NCBI GenBank assembly: GCA_905210855.1
Contig: CAJLYL010000030.1
Coordinates: forward strand, 1-16,003
From: an uncultured Clostridia bacterium
Lineage (GTDB): Bacteria > Bacillota > Clostridia > UMGS1810
Length of the DNA: 16,003 bases
Direction: 5' to 3'
Below, in pieces: positions 6,725 through 14,130 of this stretch. Under the pieces are notes generated by a model. The model did not search any database and was not told the DNA's origin. It was given only the letters and a program-made list of their open reading frames with translations. Numbering within the stretch: position 1 is the first letter of the stretch; each line of letters begins with the position of its first letter. Made by a program: the position numbers and the translations under genes.

Positions 6725-9016
6725 AAGAATAAAATAATTTCACTGATTCTCGCTCTCTGCCTTTGCGTGCCGTTTGTGCCCGTTTCGGCGGCGACAAACA
6801 CAGCAAATTACGACGAGAACAACGCCGTAACGCTCTCCAAAACGCTCAATATAATGGTGGGCGACGAAAACGGCGATATGCATCTTGACAGCTTTGTGTC
6901 GAGGGCGGAATTTACCAAGATAGCCGTGGCTATGTCGCAGTACCGCAACATGGTACCGACGAGCGGCACAACATCGGTGTTCACCGACTGCACATTTCGC
7001 CACTGGGCGTCGCCGTATGTGCGCGTGGCGGTCACCAACGGCATGATGAACGGTTATCCGGACGGTACATTCCGTCCGGATAACACGGTGCTGCTCGAAG
7101 AGGCGGCTACGGTGCTGCTCAAACTCCTGGGCTACACCACGGACGATTTCGGCACATCATGGCCTTACGGACAGATAGGCATTGCGACAAATGCCCATGT
7201 GCTCGACAATGTAACTGCGGGAGTGGGCGCTGAGCTTACACGGCGCGATGTGCTTAAGCTAATCTACAACACGCTCATTGCACAGCCGAAAGGCGGTCAG
7301 TCGAGCGACAAATATCTGCAAAAGCTCGACTGCAATCTGTATGAAGACGCCGTCATCATTGCCACAAATGACGAAAACAGCGGCGTTACCGCAGGCTATG
7401 TGCTCACAAGCGCAGGCAGCTTTAAGATAGGCAATGATTTTGACCACAGCCTCATCGGCAGAAAAGGAGACCTCATAGTCAAAAACAGCGATTATGCGGC
7501 ATTCATGCAGTCCGTGCAGACGGTGCAGAAGAACGTGGTTTACTCAAAGCTTGACGACAGCATCATCACCTATCATGACGGCGTGATGACGAGCTTTAAG
7601 CAGGATTCGTCTGTGACTGTTTATGAGGACACCAACAAGACGACCTACGGCGCAGTCAAGAGCAGTCTGACTACGGGCGACACCATATATCTGATGAAAG
7701 ACGCCGGCGGAAATGTCGATTACATGACGGTTGTCAAGGATAATCTTGACGGCCCTTACACCGCGACAGGCTCGGGTTATCTTGACAAATTCTCGGCGGA
7801 TTCGTCCATGACGGTTATGCGTGACGGAGTTAAGGCGTCGCGCAGCGATGTCAGCGCTAACGACATTGTGTACTATCTCAAGGATATAAACGCAGTGTTT
7901 GCATACAGCCGCAAGGTAACGGGCGTTTATGAAAAAGCCACTCCGAACAAGGATATGCCGAACAGCGTGACTGTATCCGGCACGGAATACACATTGGAGA
8001 GCGCGGCGGCATTCGACAAACTTTCGTCAAACGGCAGCTGTAAATACGGCGACACGGTCACTCTGCTGATGGGCAAGGACGGACAGATTGCCGATGTGCT
8101 CACAGCCGCTGCCCAAACGTCATCGGAGAGCCTTGCAGGCTACCTTGTGGCAACGGGTACAAAGGAATTTGACAATTCTGACGGCGACCGCTACACCTCG
8201 GTGTATGCGAACCTCATTCAGCCGGACGGCACTCTGCTTGAAGTAATAACCGACAAAAATTACAGTTCATACATTAACCGTGCAATGACGGTGAAATTCA
8301 GCGGCGGCGTGGCAAGGCTGAATGTCGTAAGCAGCGGAAATTCCGTTTCCGGCGCGGCCGATGCGGCGGCGATGAAGATTGGTTCGTCGTCCGTTGCGGA
8401 GGATGTGCAGATTCTTGATGTTACTACATCGACTGACGACAACCCCGGCTCATATACCCGCGTATATATGCAGCGGCTGGACGGAGTGAGCATCTCGAGT
8501 TCACAGGTCATGTATTTTGAAAAGAATTCCGCAGGAAAGATATCCAAACTCATACTCAACAATGTGACGGGAGACGCATTTGAATACGGCATTGTGACCA
8601 ATGTGACCACAAGCAGCAGCGGTGGCGGAGCTATGTCAACTACCATGCGCCAATATACCTGTGATGCGGGCGGCAAGACCTACACCAGCTCCATAAACTA
8701 CGGCGGAGCAATAACCGGTGCGGCACCGGCAGGCTTTGCAGTATCTAACGGCAGCATTAACTCCATTGTCAAGCTGACCGCTGCCGGACAGGTGACCGAG
8801 GTGGGCGACGGCACTGTTACAATCAGCGGCAGCGATGTTCTTGTCAGCGACAAGGTAGTTGTGTACAAATACAGCGGCACGAGCGACAGGACATTCACCA
8901 TTATGCCGCTCTCAGAGCTTAGGACGAACTTGTCGTCATACAGCGTGACTGCATACCGCGACAAGACCGAAGCGCGCGGCGGCAGAGTGAGAGTGCTGCT
9001 TGCAAAGACAAAGTAA
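6722..9016 (+). CDS. Secreted S-layer-homology (SLH) domain protein
   Basis: This 764-residue exported protein starts at TTG. Residues 1-23 form a signal peptide (MKNKIISLILALCLCVPFVPVSA, cut before ATN). SLH modules follow at about 34-77 (first one lacking its usual opening), 86-138 (VFTDCTFRHWASPYV, MNGYPDGTFRPDNTV) and a divergent third at 142-187. SLH modules bind pyruvylated secondary cell-wall polymer and anchor proteins to the surface. The remaining roughly 570 residues are rich in Ser, Thr, Gly and Asp, have no membrane segment and look beta-strand rich; I recognise no catalytic motif. It lies 20 bases after the permease gene and ends at a terminator, making it the last gene of the export operon. 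It could be an export substrate, an outer partner of the adaptor, or a passenger. The SLH call is firm; the C-terminal role is unknown. Confidence 0.88.
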   Translation: MKNKIISLILALCLCVPFVPVSAATNTANYDENNAVTLSKTLNIMVGDENGDMHLDSFVSRAEFTKIAVAMSQYRNMVPTSGTTSVFTDCTFRHWASPYVRVAVTNGMMNGYPDGTFRPDNTVLLEEAATVLLKLLGYTTDDFGTSWPYGQIGIATNAHVLDNVTAGVGAELTRRDVLKLIYNTLIAQPKGGQSSDKYLQKLDCNLYEDAVIIATNDENSGVTAGYVLTSAGSFKIGNDFDHSLIGRKGDLIVKNSDYAAFMQSVQTVQKNVVYSKLDDSIITYHDGVMTSFKQDSSVTVYEDTNKTTYGAVKSSLTTGDTIYLMKDAGGNVDYMTVVKDNLDGPYTATGSGYLDKFSADSSMTVMRDGVKASRSDVSANDIVYYLKDINAVFAYSRKVTGVYEKATPNKDMPNSVTVSGTEYTLESAAAFDKLSSNGSCKYGDTVTLLMGKDGQIADVLTAAAQTSSESLAGYLVATGTKEFDNSDGDRYTSVYANLIQPDGTLLEVITDKNYSSYINRAMTVKFSGGVARLNVVSSGNSVSGAADAAAMKIGSSSVAEDVQILDVTTSTDDNPGSYTRVYMQRLDGVSISSSQVMYFEKNSAGKISKLILNNVTGDAFEYGIVTNVTTSSSGGGAMSTTMRQYTCDAGGKTYTSSINYGGAITGAAPAGFAVSNGSINSIVKLTAAGQVTEVGDGTVTISGSDVLVSDKVVVYKYSGTSDRTFTIMPLSELRTNLSSYSVTAYRDKTEARGGRVRVLLAKTK

Positions 9017-9030
9017 TCGGAACACTCAAT

Positions 9031-9061
9031 AGCTTGGGGTGAACGCACCCCCGAGCCTTTT
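9031..9061 (+). terminator. Intrinsic terminator of the export operon
   Basis: GCTTGGGGTG (9032-9041) pairs with CACCCCCGAGC (9046-9056) around a short loop, with one mismatch or bulge, and is followed by CTTTT. It lies 15 bases after the SLH stop codon. Confidence 0.75.
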
Positions 9062-9106
9062 AACCAAAAAGCGGATTCTGTTTGTACGGATAATTTGGTT
9101 GTAAAG

Positions 9107-9147
9107 ATTTTTAAACTGCCTTAGGAAGAGATTCGCAGTTTAAAAAT
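9107..9147. repeat. Orphan inverted repeat (13-bp perfect arms)
   Basis: ATTTTTAAACTGC (9107-9119) is the exact reverse complement of 9135-9147, with a 15-base loop. It lies between the terminators of two convergent units, where no terminator is needed. A weaker pair, AACCAAA (9062-9068) with TTTGGTT (9094-9100), lies just before it. No open frame or promoter is evident in 9062-9171. Confidence 0.8.
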
Positions 9148-9171
9148 TATGTAGCGAAAAAGATGCGCAAA

Positions 9172-9208
9172 AAAACATGGCGGATTCATCAGACATCCGC
9201 CATGTTTT
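9172..9208 (-). terminator. Intrinsic terminator of proB
   Basis: AAAACATGGCGGAT (9172-9185) and ATCCGCCATGTTTT (9195-9208) form a perfect 14-bp stem with a 9-base loop. On the minus strand the stem runs into TTTTTTT, the form expected for termination 10 bases after the proB stop. The plus side ends in TTTT and may also work weakly. Confidence 0.85.
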
Positions 9209-9218
9209 ATGTATAAAT

Positions 9219-10025
9219 TCAATCTTTGTATTTTTGACCGACAAAGAGTGTCCCTACGGATTTGCCGGCAACTATGTCGTATATGCCGTCCGGGTGCTTG
9301 CCGTTGGTTATAACCACGTCTGTGCCGTTGGAGGTGGCGAGATTTGCCGCGCCGAGCTTGGTTTTCATGCCGCCCGTGCCGCGCCTCGAGCCGGCACTGC
9401 CGGCGAGTGAAAACAAATCCTCGTCTATATTCTCTACGCGCTCAATTAGCTTGGCGTGCAGATTCAGCCTCGGGTCGCTGTCGTACATTCCGTCGATATC
9501 CGACAGGATGATGAGCTTTTGCGCCTTGCACAGCACCGCAACCACCGCGGAGAGCATATCGTTATCGCCGAACAGGCGGTCTTCGGATTCTATCTCCTTG
9601 TAGCTGACCGAGTCGTTTTCGTTTACCACGGGGATTATGCCCATCTCAAGCAGGGCGTCAAATGTGTTTGTGAGGTTTTCCTTCTTCTCCTCGTCCTCTA
9701 TGTCGTCCGCATTGAGCAATATCTGCGCGATTGTCTTGTCATAATCGCCAAAGAATTTGTCGTACCAATACATTATGCTGCACTGTCCCACTGCCGCTGC
9801 CGCCTGTTTCATGCGCATCTCGGTCGGCTTTGATTTCATGCCGAGTTTGTTCGAGCCGACTGCTATCGCTCCCGAGGAGACGAGTATCACTTCATAGCCC
9901 TTGTTTTGCACATCTGCCAGCACGCAGGCAAGGCGGTCAAACGACCTTAAATCGCTTTTTCCGTTTTCGTTTGTCAGAGTGGATGTGCCCACTTTAATCA
10001 CAATTCTGTTTTGATATAGTTCCAT
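9219..10025 (-). CDS. proB: Glutamate 5-kinase (kinase domain only)
   Basis: Glutamate 5-kinase makes gamma-glutamyl phosphate from glutamate and ATP, the first and usually feedback-controlled step of proline synthesis. The 268 residues hold the amino-acid-kinase fold: KVGTSTLT (11-18), SSGAIAVG (50-57), NEND (135-138), FGDND (152-156), the LSDIDGMYDSDPR segment (174-186) and GTGGM with a following lysine (216-222). The C-terminal PUA domain found in E. coli ProB (about 367 residues) is absent; the protein ends cleanly after the kinase domain (TLFVGQKYKD), so this is a natural short form rather than a truncation. The ATG at 10025 follows AGAGGTG on the minus strand. It has its own promoter and terminator and is a single-gene unit. 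The usual partner proA (glutamyl phosphate reductase) is not in this window. Confidence 0.95.
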   Translation of the reverse strand: MELYQNRIVIKVGTSTLTNENGKSDLRSFDRLACVLADVQNKGYEVILVSSGAIAVGSNKLGMKSKPTEMRMKQAAAAVGQCSIMYWYDKFFGDYDKTIAQILLNADDIEDEEKKENLTNTFDALLEMGIIPVVNENDSVSYKEIESEDRLFGDNDMLSAVVAVLCKAQKLIILSDIDGMYDSDPRLNLHAKLIERVENIDEDLFSLAGSAGSRRGTGGMKTKLGAANLATSNGTDVVITNGKHPDGIYDIVAGKSVGTLFVGQKYKD

Positions 10026-10057
10026 TAATTACACCTCTTGAATTTTCTGCCTGTTAT

Positions 10058-10086
10058 ATTGTATCATATGTTTTCGGTTAAAACAA
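10058..10086 (-). promoter_or_regulatory. Sigma-A promoter for proB
   Basis: On the minus strand TTGTTT (10081-10086) lies 17 bases before TACAAT (10058-10063), which is preceded by TGA and so is an extended -10. The start point would be near 10051, about 25 bases before the proB start, leaving no room for a T-box or other long leader. Confidence 0.65.
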
Positions 10087-10158
10087 GTGGTTTAGGTTAA
10101 TTATAGTCAATTTAATATTAAAATTAAATGACAATGCGCTTCAGGTTCTGGATTTCAG

Positions 10159-10188
10159 TTGACAAAACAAGGGTATTAGGTATATAAT
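10159..10188 (+). promoter_or_regulatory. Promoter of the tmRNA gene
   Basis: A consensus -35 box TTGACA (10159-10164) is separated by 18 bases from a consensus -10 box TATAAT (10183-10188). Transcription would start near 10195, giving a precursor with about 40 bases to be trimmed before the mature 5' end at 10234. Confidence 0.8.
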
Positions 10189-10233
10189 GATAGATACGCG
10201 GAGATAATATACCGTGATTTTTGAAAACACCTC

Positions 10234-10579
10234 GGGGGCGTAAAGGTTTCGACGGGGATTATGAATGAAGAAGAGCGAGTAGCGGCGGGCACCGCTTAAA
10301 AAGCCTAAACTTAAATATAAAAGCTAACGATAATATAGCTTACGCTGCCTAATTAAAGGCGGCCGTTCTGTCCGAGCAGACCGCGGCACGGATAAGGGCG
10401 TCATTCTGCGGTGAACATGAGCGGTCAAAGCTTTGAGACCGCCACGACCTATGAAGCTACCGATATGCACAGCCTGTCTGTGAGCTGTGCATTGGGGGAA
10501 TCCCAATCACAGACTGCACTCGGAGAGCTTCTTTTGGATTGATTTTCGGACAGGAGTTCGATTCTCCTCGCCTCCACCA
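10234..10579 (+). ncRNA. ssrA: Transfer-messenger RNA (tmRNA), tag ANDNIAYAA
   Basis: tmRNA rescues stalled ribosomes: it enters as alanyl-tRNA, supplies a short reading frame and tags the incomplete protein for destruction. The 5' end GGGGGCG (10234-10240) pairs with CGCCTCC (10569-10575) as a 7-bp acceptor stem, including a G3-U pair, the alanyl-tRNA synthetase identity signal. It is followed by ACCA with an encoded CCA at 10577-10579. The T arm is AGGAG-TTCGATT-CTCCT (10552-10568), and the characteristic GGTTTCGACGGGG follows the 5' strand. The internal frame begins GCT at 10323 and runs GCT AAC GAT AAT ATA GCT TAC GCT GCC TAA (stop 10350-10352), giving ANDNIAYAA after the charged alanine. 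The total of 346 bases is normal for a one-piece tmRNA. smpB is not in this window. Confidence 0.97.
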
Positions 10580-10580
10580 A

Positions 10581-10627
10581 AAAATCGACAAGTGCGGTTG
10601 GCACTTGTCGATTTTACTTTATTTTTT
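10581..10627. terminator. Bidirectional terminator shared by ssrA and glnS
   Basis: Bases 10581-10595 and 10601-10615 form a perfect 15-bp stem (GTGC next to a GGTTG loop). On plus it is followed by T-rich sequence ending in TTTTTT (10622-10627). On minus it runs into TTTTTT complementary to 10579-10584. It starts one base after the tmRNA CCA and ends three bases before the glnS stop codon. Confidence 0.9.
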
Positions 10628-12265
10628 CGGTTTATAAGAATCCTTGAGGCTGACTATCCTGTTAAACACAGGTAAGCTCTCCGTGGAATCTCTGTCCTTT
10701 ACAAAATAGCCGACTCTGATAAACTGGAATTTATCGCCCGTCTGCGCGTCAGCGAGGCTCGGCTCGATGTAGCCGTGCTTTGTGACAAGCGAGTTTTCGT
10801 TAAGCCGCTCCGACGCGTCAAGCTCACTGTTCTTCTCGGGGTCTATGAGCATATCGTACATTCTGAATTCGCAGGGCATGGCATATTTCTGATTAACCCA
10901 CTGTATTGTGCCTTTGACCTTCTTTGTGCTTGTGCCGCCGCTGCGCGTGTCGGGGTCATATTCGCAGTGAACCACCAAACCGCCGTCTGTCTCCTCATAG
11001 CCGGTACATTTAACGATATAAGCACCCTTGAGGCGAACCTCATTGCCGACATACATTCTGAAGTATTTCTTCGGCGGCTCAATCATAAAGTCGGATGCGT
11101 CTATATAAAGTTCCCTGCCGAAAACGACGTCTCTCTTCTCGGGGTTCTCTCCCACCGTGCTCTCTATCTGTACGGTCTCCTCGCCCTCGTAGTTGTCGAT
11201 TACAAGCTTTACCGGGTCGGCGACAGCCATTTTTGTCTCGGTGTGGGTTTTGAGATAGTCTCTCACAAAATGCTCGAGATAATCATATTCGCACTCGGAA
11301 TATGCCTTGGAGATGCCCGTGTTGTTGATAAACTCGCGCAGCGCCTCCGGCGGATATCCGCGGCGCCTCATGCCTGCGATTGTAGCCATTCTGGGGTCAT
11401 CCCATCCGGAAACCACTCCGTCCTCCACAAGTTTTTTGAGAAATCTCTTGCCAAGGATGACATTTTTTATATTCAGTCTTGCAAACTCAATCTGTCTCGG
11501 CGGATGAGGAAATCTGCCCGAACTTGCCACAGACCAGTTGTACAGCGGTCTGCGTTCCTCAAACTCGGGGCCGCACAGTGAGTGGGTCACGCCGGCTATG
11601 GCATCGAGAATGGGCGATGCGTAGTCATACATTGGATATATGCACCACTTGTCACCCGTGCGATGGTGAGTCTTGTGCATGATGCGGTATATAACCGGAT
11701 CGCGCATACACATGATAGGACTTGCCATGTCAATCTTCACGCGCAGAGTGCGCGTACCGTCCGGGAACTCGCCATTTTTCATGCGCATAAACAAATCGAG
11801 GTTCTCCTCCACGCTCCTGTTGCGATAGGGGCTGTCCTTTCCGGGTTCGGTGAGTGTGCCGCGGTATTCGCGCATTTCTTCCGCAGTGAGGTCGCACACA
11901 AAAGCCTTGCCGTCCTTTATAAGCTGCACCGCTATGTCGAACAAATCGTCATAGTGATCCGACGCAAAATATTCTTTATCCCAGTCAAAGCCGAGCCAGT
12001 GCAAATCGTTCTTAATCGCCTGAACATACTCGTCGCTCTCCTTGCCCGGGTTGGTGTCGTCAAAATAGAGGAAACACTTGCCGCCGAACTTCGCCGCTAT
12101 GCCGAAGTTGATGCAGGCGGACTTGAGGTGACCGAGATGCAGATATCCGTTAGGCTCGGGCGGCATGCGGGTTTTCACCACATTATCCGGCACAAGACCT
12201 GCCTTGAGATCCTCGTTCACATAGTCCTCAATAAAGTTTTTAACAAGAACAAAATCGTTATCCAT
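10619..12265 (-). CDS. glnS: Glutaminyl-tRNA synthetase
   Basis: GlnRS charges tRNA-Gln with glutamine, a class I reaction in the cytoplasm. The 548 residues are close to the E. coli length. The N-terminal catalytic domain shows PPEPNGYLHLGHLKS with the HIGH motif as HLGH (43-46), FDDTNP (68-73), and THSLCGPEFEERRPLYNW (227-244). The KMSKS loop reads VILGKR (269-274), keeping the lysine but with glycine for serine. GWDDPRMATIAGMRRRGY follows, and then the two beta-barrel anticodon-binding domains (DPVKLVIDNY, GNEVRLKGAY, KVKGTIQWV, FNRIVSLKDSY). This distinguishes it from GluRS. The ATG at 12265 has AAAGGA 9 bases upstream and its own promoter. It is convergent with ssrA and divergent from tgt. 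Its presence implies direct Gln-tRNA synthesis, although many Clostridia also have GatCAB. Confidence 0.96.
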   Translation of the reverse strand: MDNDFVLVKNFIEDYVNEDLKAGLVPDNVVKTRMPPEPNGYLHLGHLKSACINFGIAAKFGGKCFLYFDDTNPGKESDEYVQAIKNDLHWLGFDWDKEYFASDHYDDLFDIAVQLIKDGKAFVCDLTAEEMREYRGTLTEPGKDSPYRNRSVEENLDLFMRMKNGEFPDGTRTLRVKIDMASPIMCMRDPVIYRIMHKTHHRTGDKWCIYPMYDYASPILDAIAGVTHSLCGPEFEERRPLYNWSVASSGRFPHPPRQIEFARLNIKNVILGKRFLKKLVEDGVVSGWDDPRMATIAGMRRRGYPPEALREFINNTGISKAYSECEYDYLEHFVRDYLKTHTETKMAVADPVKLVIDNYEGEETVQIESTVGENPEKRDVVFGRELYIDASDFMIEPPKKYFRMYVGNEVRLKGAYIVKCTGYEETDGGLVVHCEYDPDTRSGGTSTKKVKGTIQWVNQKYAMPCEFRMYDMLIDPEKNSELDASERLNENSLVTKHGYIEPSLADAQTGDKFQFIRVGYFVKDRDSTESLPVFNRIVSLKDSYKPKK

Positions 12266-12301
12266 TGTTCATTATCCTTTCATCGTTGTGTCAATAAATC
12301 T

Positions 12302-12330
12302 ATTTTACCATTATATATTCTTTTTTTCAA
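12302..12330 (-). promoter_or_regulatory. Sigma-A promoter for glnS
   Basis: On the minus strand TTGAAA (12325-12330) lies 17 bases before TAAAAT (12302-12307), which is preceded by TGG as an extended -10. The start would be near 12295, giving about 30 bases of leader, too short for a T-box. Confidence 0.6.
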
Positions 12331-12404
12331 CAAAAATTCGAAATTTTTTTCTATGCAAGATAAACAATTTTATTTTTTGCCGCAAAATCATTTTTATGCG
12401 GTCA

Positions 12405-12433
12405 TTGACATTAGCCGCGCGGTAATATATAAT
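12405..12433 (+). promoter_or_regulatory. Perfect-consensus sigma-A promoter for tgt
   Basis: TTGACA (12405-12410) and TATAAT (12428-12433) are separated by exactly 17 bases, a full match to the consensus. The leader from about 12440 to the ATG at 12484 is AT-rich and shows no preQ1 riboswitch-like hairpin. The 218-base glnS-tgt gap holds this and the divergent glnS promoter and nothing else I can support. Confidence 0.85.
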
Positions 12434-12483
12434 AAGTTAGTACAGATACATATATCAAAATACAACATACAGAGAGGAAAATT

Positions 12484-13614
12484 ATGTTTACATTACTGAA
12501 ACAGGACGGCCTTGCACGCCGCGGAACCTTTGAAACGGTGCACGGCACGGTGCAGACGCCGGTATTTATGAATGTCGGCACGCAGGCGGCCATCAAGGGC
12601 GCCGTATCGACCGAAGATCTGAAAGAAATAGGCTGTCAGATAGAGCTGTCGAACACATATCATCTCCATGTGCGCCCGGGCGATGAGATAGTGAAAGAGT
12701 GCGGAGGTCTGCACAAATTTATGAACTGGGACAGACCGATACTTACCGACAGCGGCGGATTCCAGGTGTTCTCGCTCGCCGGACTGAGGCGGATAAAGGA
12801 GGAAGGAGTTTATTTCAACTCCCATGTTGACGGGCGCAAGATATTCATGGGGCCGGAGGAGAGTATGCAGATTCAGTCCAACCTCGCCTCGACCATAGCC
12901 ATGGCATTTGACGAGTGCGTGGCACTGCCGGCGGAATATTCATATGCCAAGCAGTCGCACGAGCGCACGGTGCGCTGGCTGCGCCGATGCAAGGCGGAGA
13001 TGCGGCGGCTAAACTCACTCGACACCACCATAAACAAAAAACAGATGCTTTTCGGCATAAACCAGGGCGCGACTTTTGAGGATCTGCGCACGGACAACAT
13101 GAAATCCATAGCCGAGATGGATCTGGACGGATATGCAATAGGCGGACTTGCCGTCGGAGAGACAGTCGAGGAGATGTATCACATCCTCGATGTGGTTTTG
13201 GAAATTGCCCCCAAGGACAAGCCAAGGTATCTCATGGGAGTGGGCACTCCGCAAAACATCCTTGAGGCGGTTGACCGCGGAATAGACTTTTTTGACTGCG
13301 TGATGCCGAGCAGAAATGCGCGCCACTGCAACATATTTACCGAAAAAGGCTACATGAGCCTGAAAAACGAAAAATACAAGACGGACATGATGCCGATTGA
13401 CCGTGACTGCGGCTGCCCCACCTGCCGCAGATATTCAAGGGCATACATCCGCCATCTGTTCAAGGCAAACGAGATGCTCGCGATGCGCCTGTGCGTCATC
13501 CACAACCTGTATTTCTACAACAAGCTTATGGAGAACATACGAAACGCCATAGACGCAGGCTGCTACAAGCAGTTCAAAAAAGAGAAACTGGAGATATACA
13601 ACAACCGCATATAA
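12484..13614 (+). CDS. tgt: Queuine/preQ1 tRNA-guanine transglycosylase
   Basis: Bacterial TGT swaps guanine-34 for preQ1 in tRNAs with GUN anticodons (Tyr, His, Asn, Asp), a late step of queuosine synthesis; some gut Clostridia use salvaged queuine instead. The 376 residues match the family length. The general acid/base region LTDSGGFQVFSL has D89, FDEC has D143, and the nucleophile D271 lies in FFDCVMPSRNARH. The zinc site is C309, C311, C314 (DCGCPTCRR) and H340 (CVIHN). GGLAVGE (220-226) belongs to the substrate pocket. Which base is used cannot be fixed by reading alone. The ATG at 12484 follows AGAGAGGA. The order tgt-yajC is a widespread conserved arrangement. yajC has its own promoter here, and no terminator separates the two genes. 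Confidence 0.96.
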   Translation: MFTLLKQDGLARRGTFETVHGTVQTPVFMNVGTQAAIKGAVSTEDLKEIGCQIELSNTYHLHVRPGDEIVKECGGLHKFMNWDRPILTDSGGFQVFSLAGLRRIKEEGVYFNSHVDGRKIFMGPEESMQIQSNLASTIAMAFDECVALPAEYSYAKQSHERTVRWLRRCKAEMRRLNSLDTTINKKQMLFGINQGATFEDLRTDNMKSIAEMDLDGYAIGGLAVGETVEEMYHILDVVLEIAPKDKPRYLMGVGTPQNILEAVDRGIDFFDCVMPSRNARHCNIFTEKGYMSLKNEKYKTDMMPIDRDCGCPTCRRYSRAYIRHLFKANEMLAMRLCVIHNLYFYNKLMENIRNAIDAGCYKQFKKEKLEIYNNRI

Positions 13615-13639
13615 AATATGTAAAATTTTCTGAAAACAC

Positions 13640-13668
13640 TTGATTTTTTGTGCGGTTACCTATATAAT
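13640..13668 (+). promoter_or_regulatory. Sigma-A promoter for yajC
   Basis: TTGATT (13640-13645) lies 17 bases before a consensus TATAAT (13663-13668). It sits in the 88-base gap between tgt and yajC, so yajC can be made independently of tgt. Confidence 0.7.
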
Positions 13669-13702
13669 ATTATTTATACAAAGTTTTTAGGAGGAATTAT
13701 TA

Positions 13703-14005
13703 ATGGATTCACAGGCAGCAACAGCAGGTGGCATGATTCAGTTTGTGGTTATGATGGTTGTGCTCTTTGCAATCATGTATTTCATGATTATCAGACCGCA
13801 GAAAAAGCGTGAAAAACTCACAAAAGAGATGCTCGCGGGACTCATAGTCGGCGACAAAATCGTTACAATCGGCGGCATAGAGGGCAAAATCACTCAGATT
13901 AAGGACGAGTCTCTCGTTATAGAGACAGGCTCCGCAGCGGACAAATCTTTTGTCAAAATCTCTCGCTGGGCGGTTAAGGAAGTATTAAGACCGGCTCAGG
14001 CATAA
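13703..14005 (+). CDS. yajC: Preprotein translocase subunit YajC
   Basis: YajC is a small inner-membrane protein that associates with SecDF-YidC and assists Sec-dependent export. This one has 100 residues: a short outside tail, one membrane helix (about 12-29), the diagnostic FMIIRPQKKREK at its cytoplasmic end, and a compact domain with GDKIVTIGGIEGKI and VKISRWAVKEV. The ATG at 13703 follows AGGAGGA. tgt upstream is the normal neighbour. secD and secF, which often follow, are replaced here by a small membrane protein after a strong hairpin terminator, so yajC may be a single-gene transcript. Confidence 0.95.
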   Translation: MDSQAATAGGMIQFVVMMVVLFAIMYFMIIRPQKKREKLTKEMLAGLIVGDKIVTIGGIEGKITQIKDESLVIETGSAADKSFVKISRWAVKEVLRPAQA

Positions 14006-14042
14006 TTTGCGCAAAAACGGAATAAGATTTTATATCCGAATT

Positions 14043-14106
14043 AAAAAAGGATTGAAGATTTCCACGGATTCGACAAAAATCTCGGTGAAGTTTTCGATCC
14101 TTTTTT
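14043..14106 (+). terminator. Long hairpin terminator after yajC
   Basis: AAAAAAGGAT (14043-14052) pairs with ATCCTTTTTT (14097-14106). Pairing continues inward for about ten more bases with several G-U pairs. The terminal T run and the position 38 bases after the yajC stop support termination. The next gene starts only 25 bases later, so some read-through or an attenuator role is possible. Confidence 0.7.
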
Positions 14107-14130
14107 CATTGTGTAAAGGAGAAAAATCTT

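Noticed and set aside
12434..12483. Possible preQ1 riboswitch in the tgt leader
   Set aside because: The leader is about 45 bases of AT-rich sequence with no hairpin or pseudoknot pairing of the preQ1 type.
10775..12499. Two long plus-strand frames (268 and 305 codons) opposite glnS
   Set aside because: They mirror glnS codons, lack ribosome binding sites and recognisable domains, and the second runs through the glnS-tgt promoter region into tgt.
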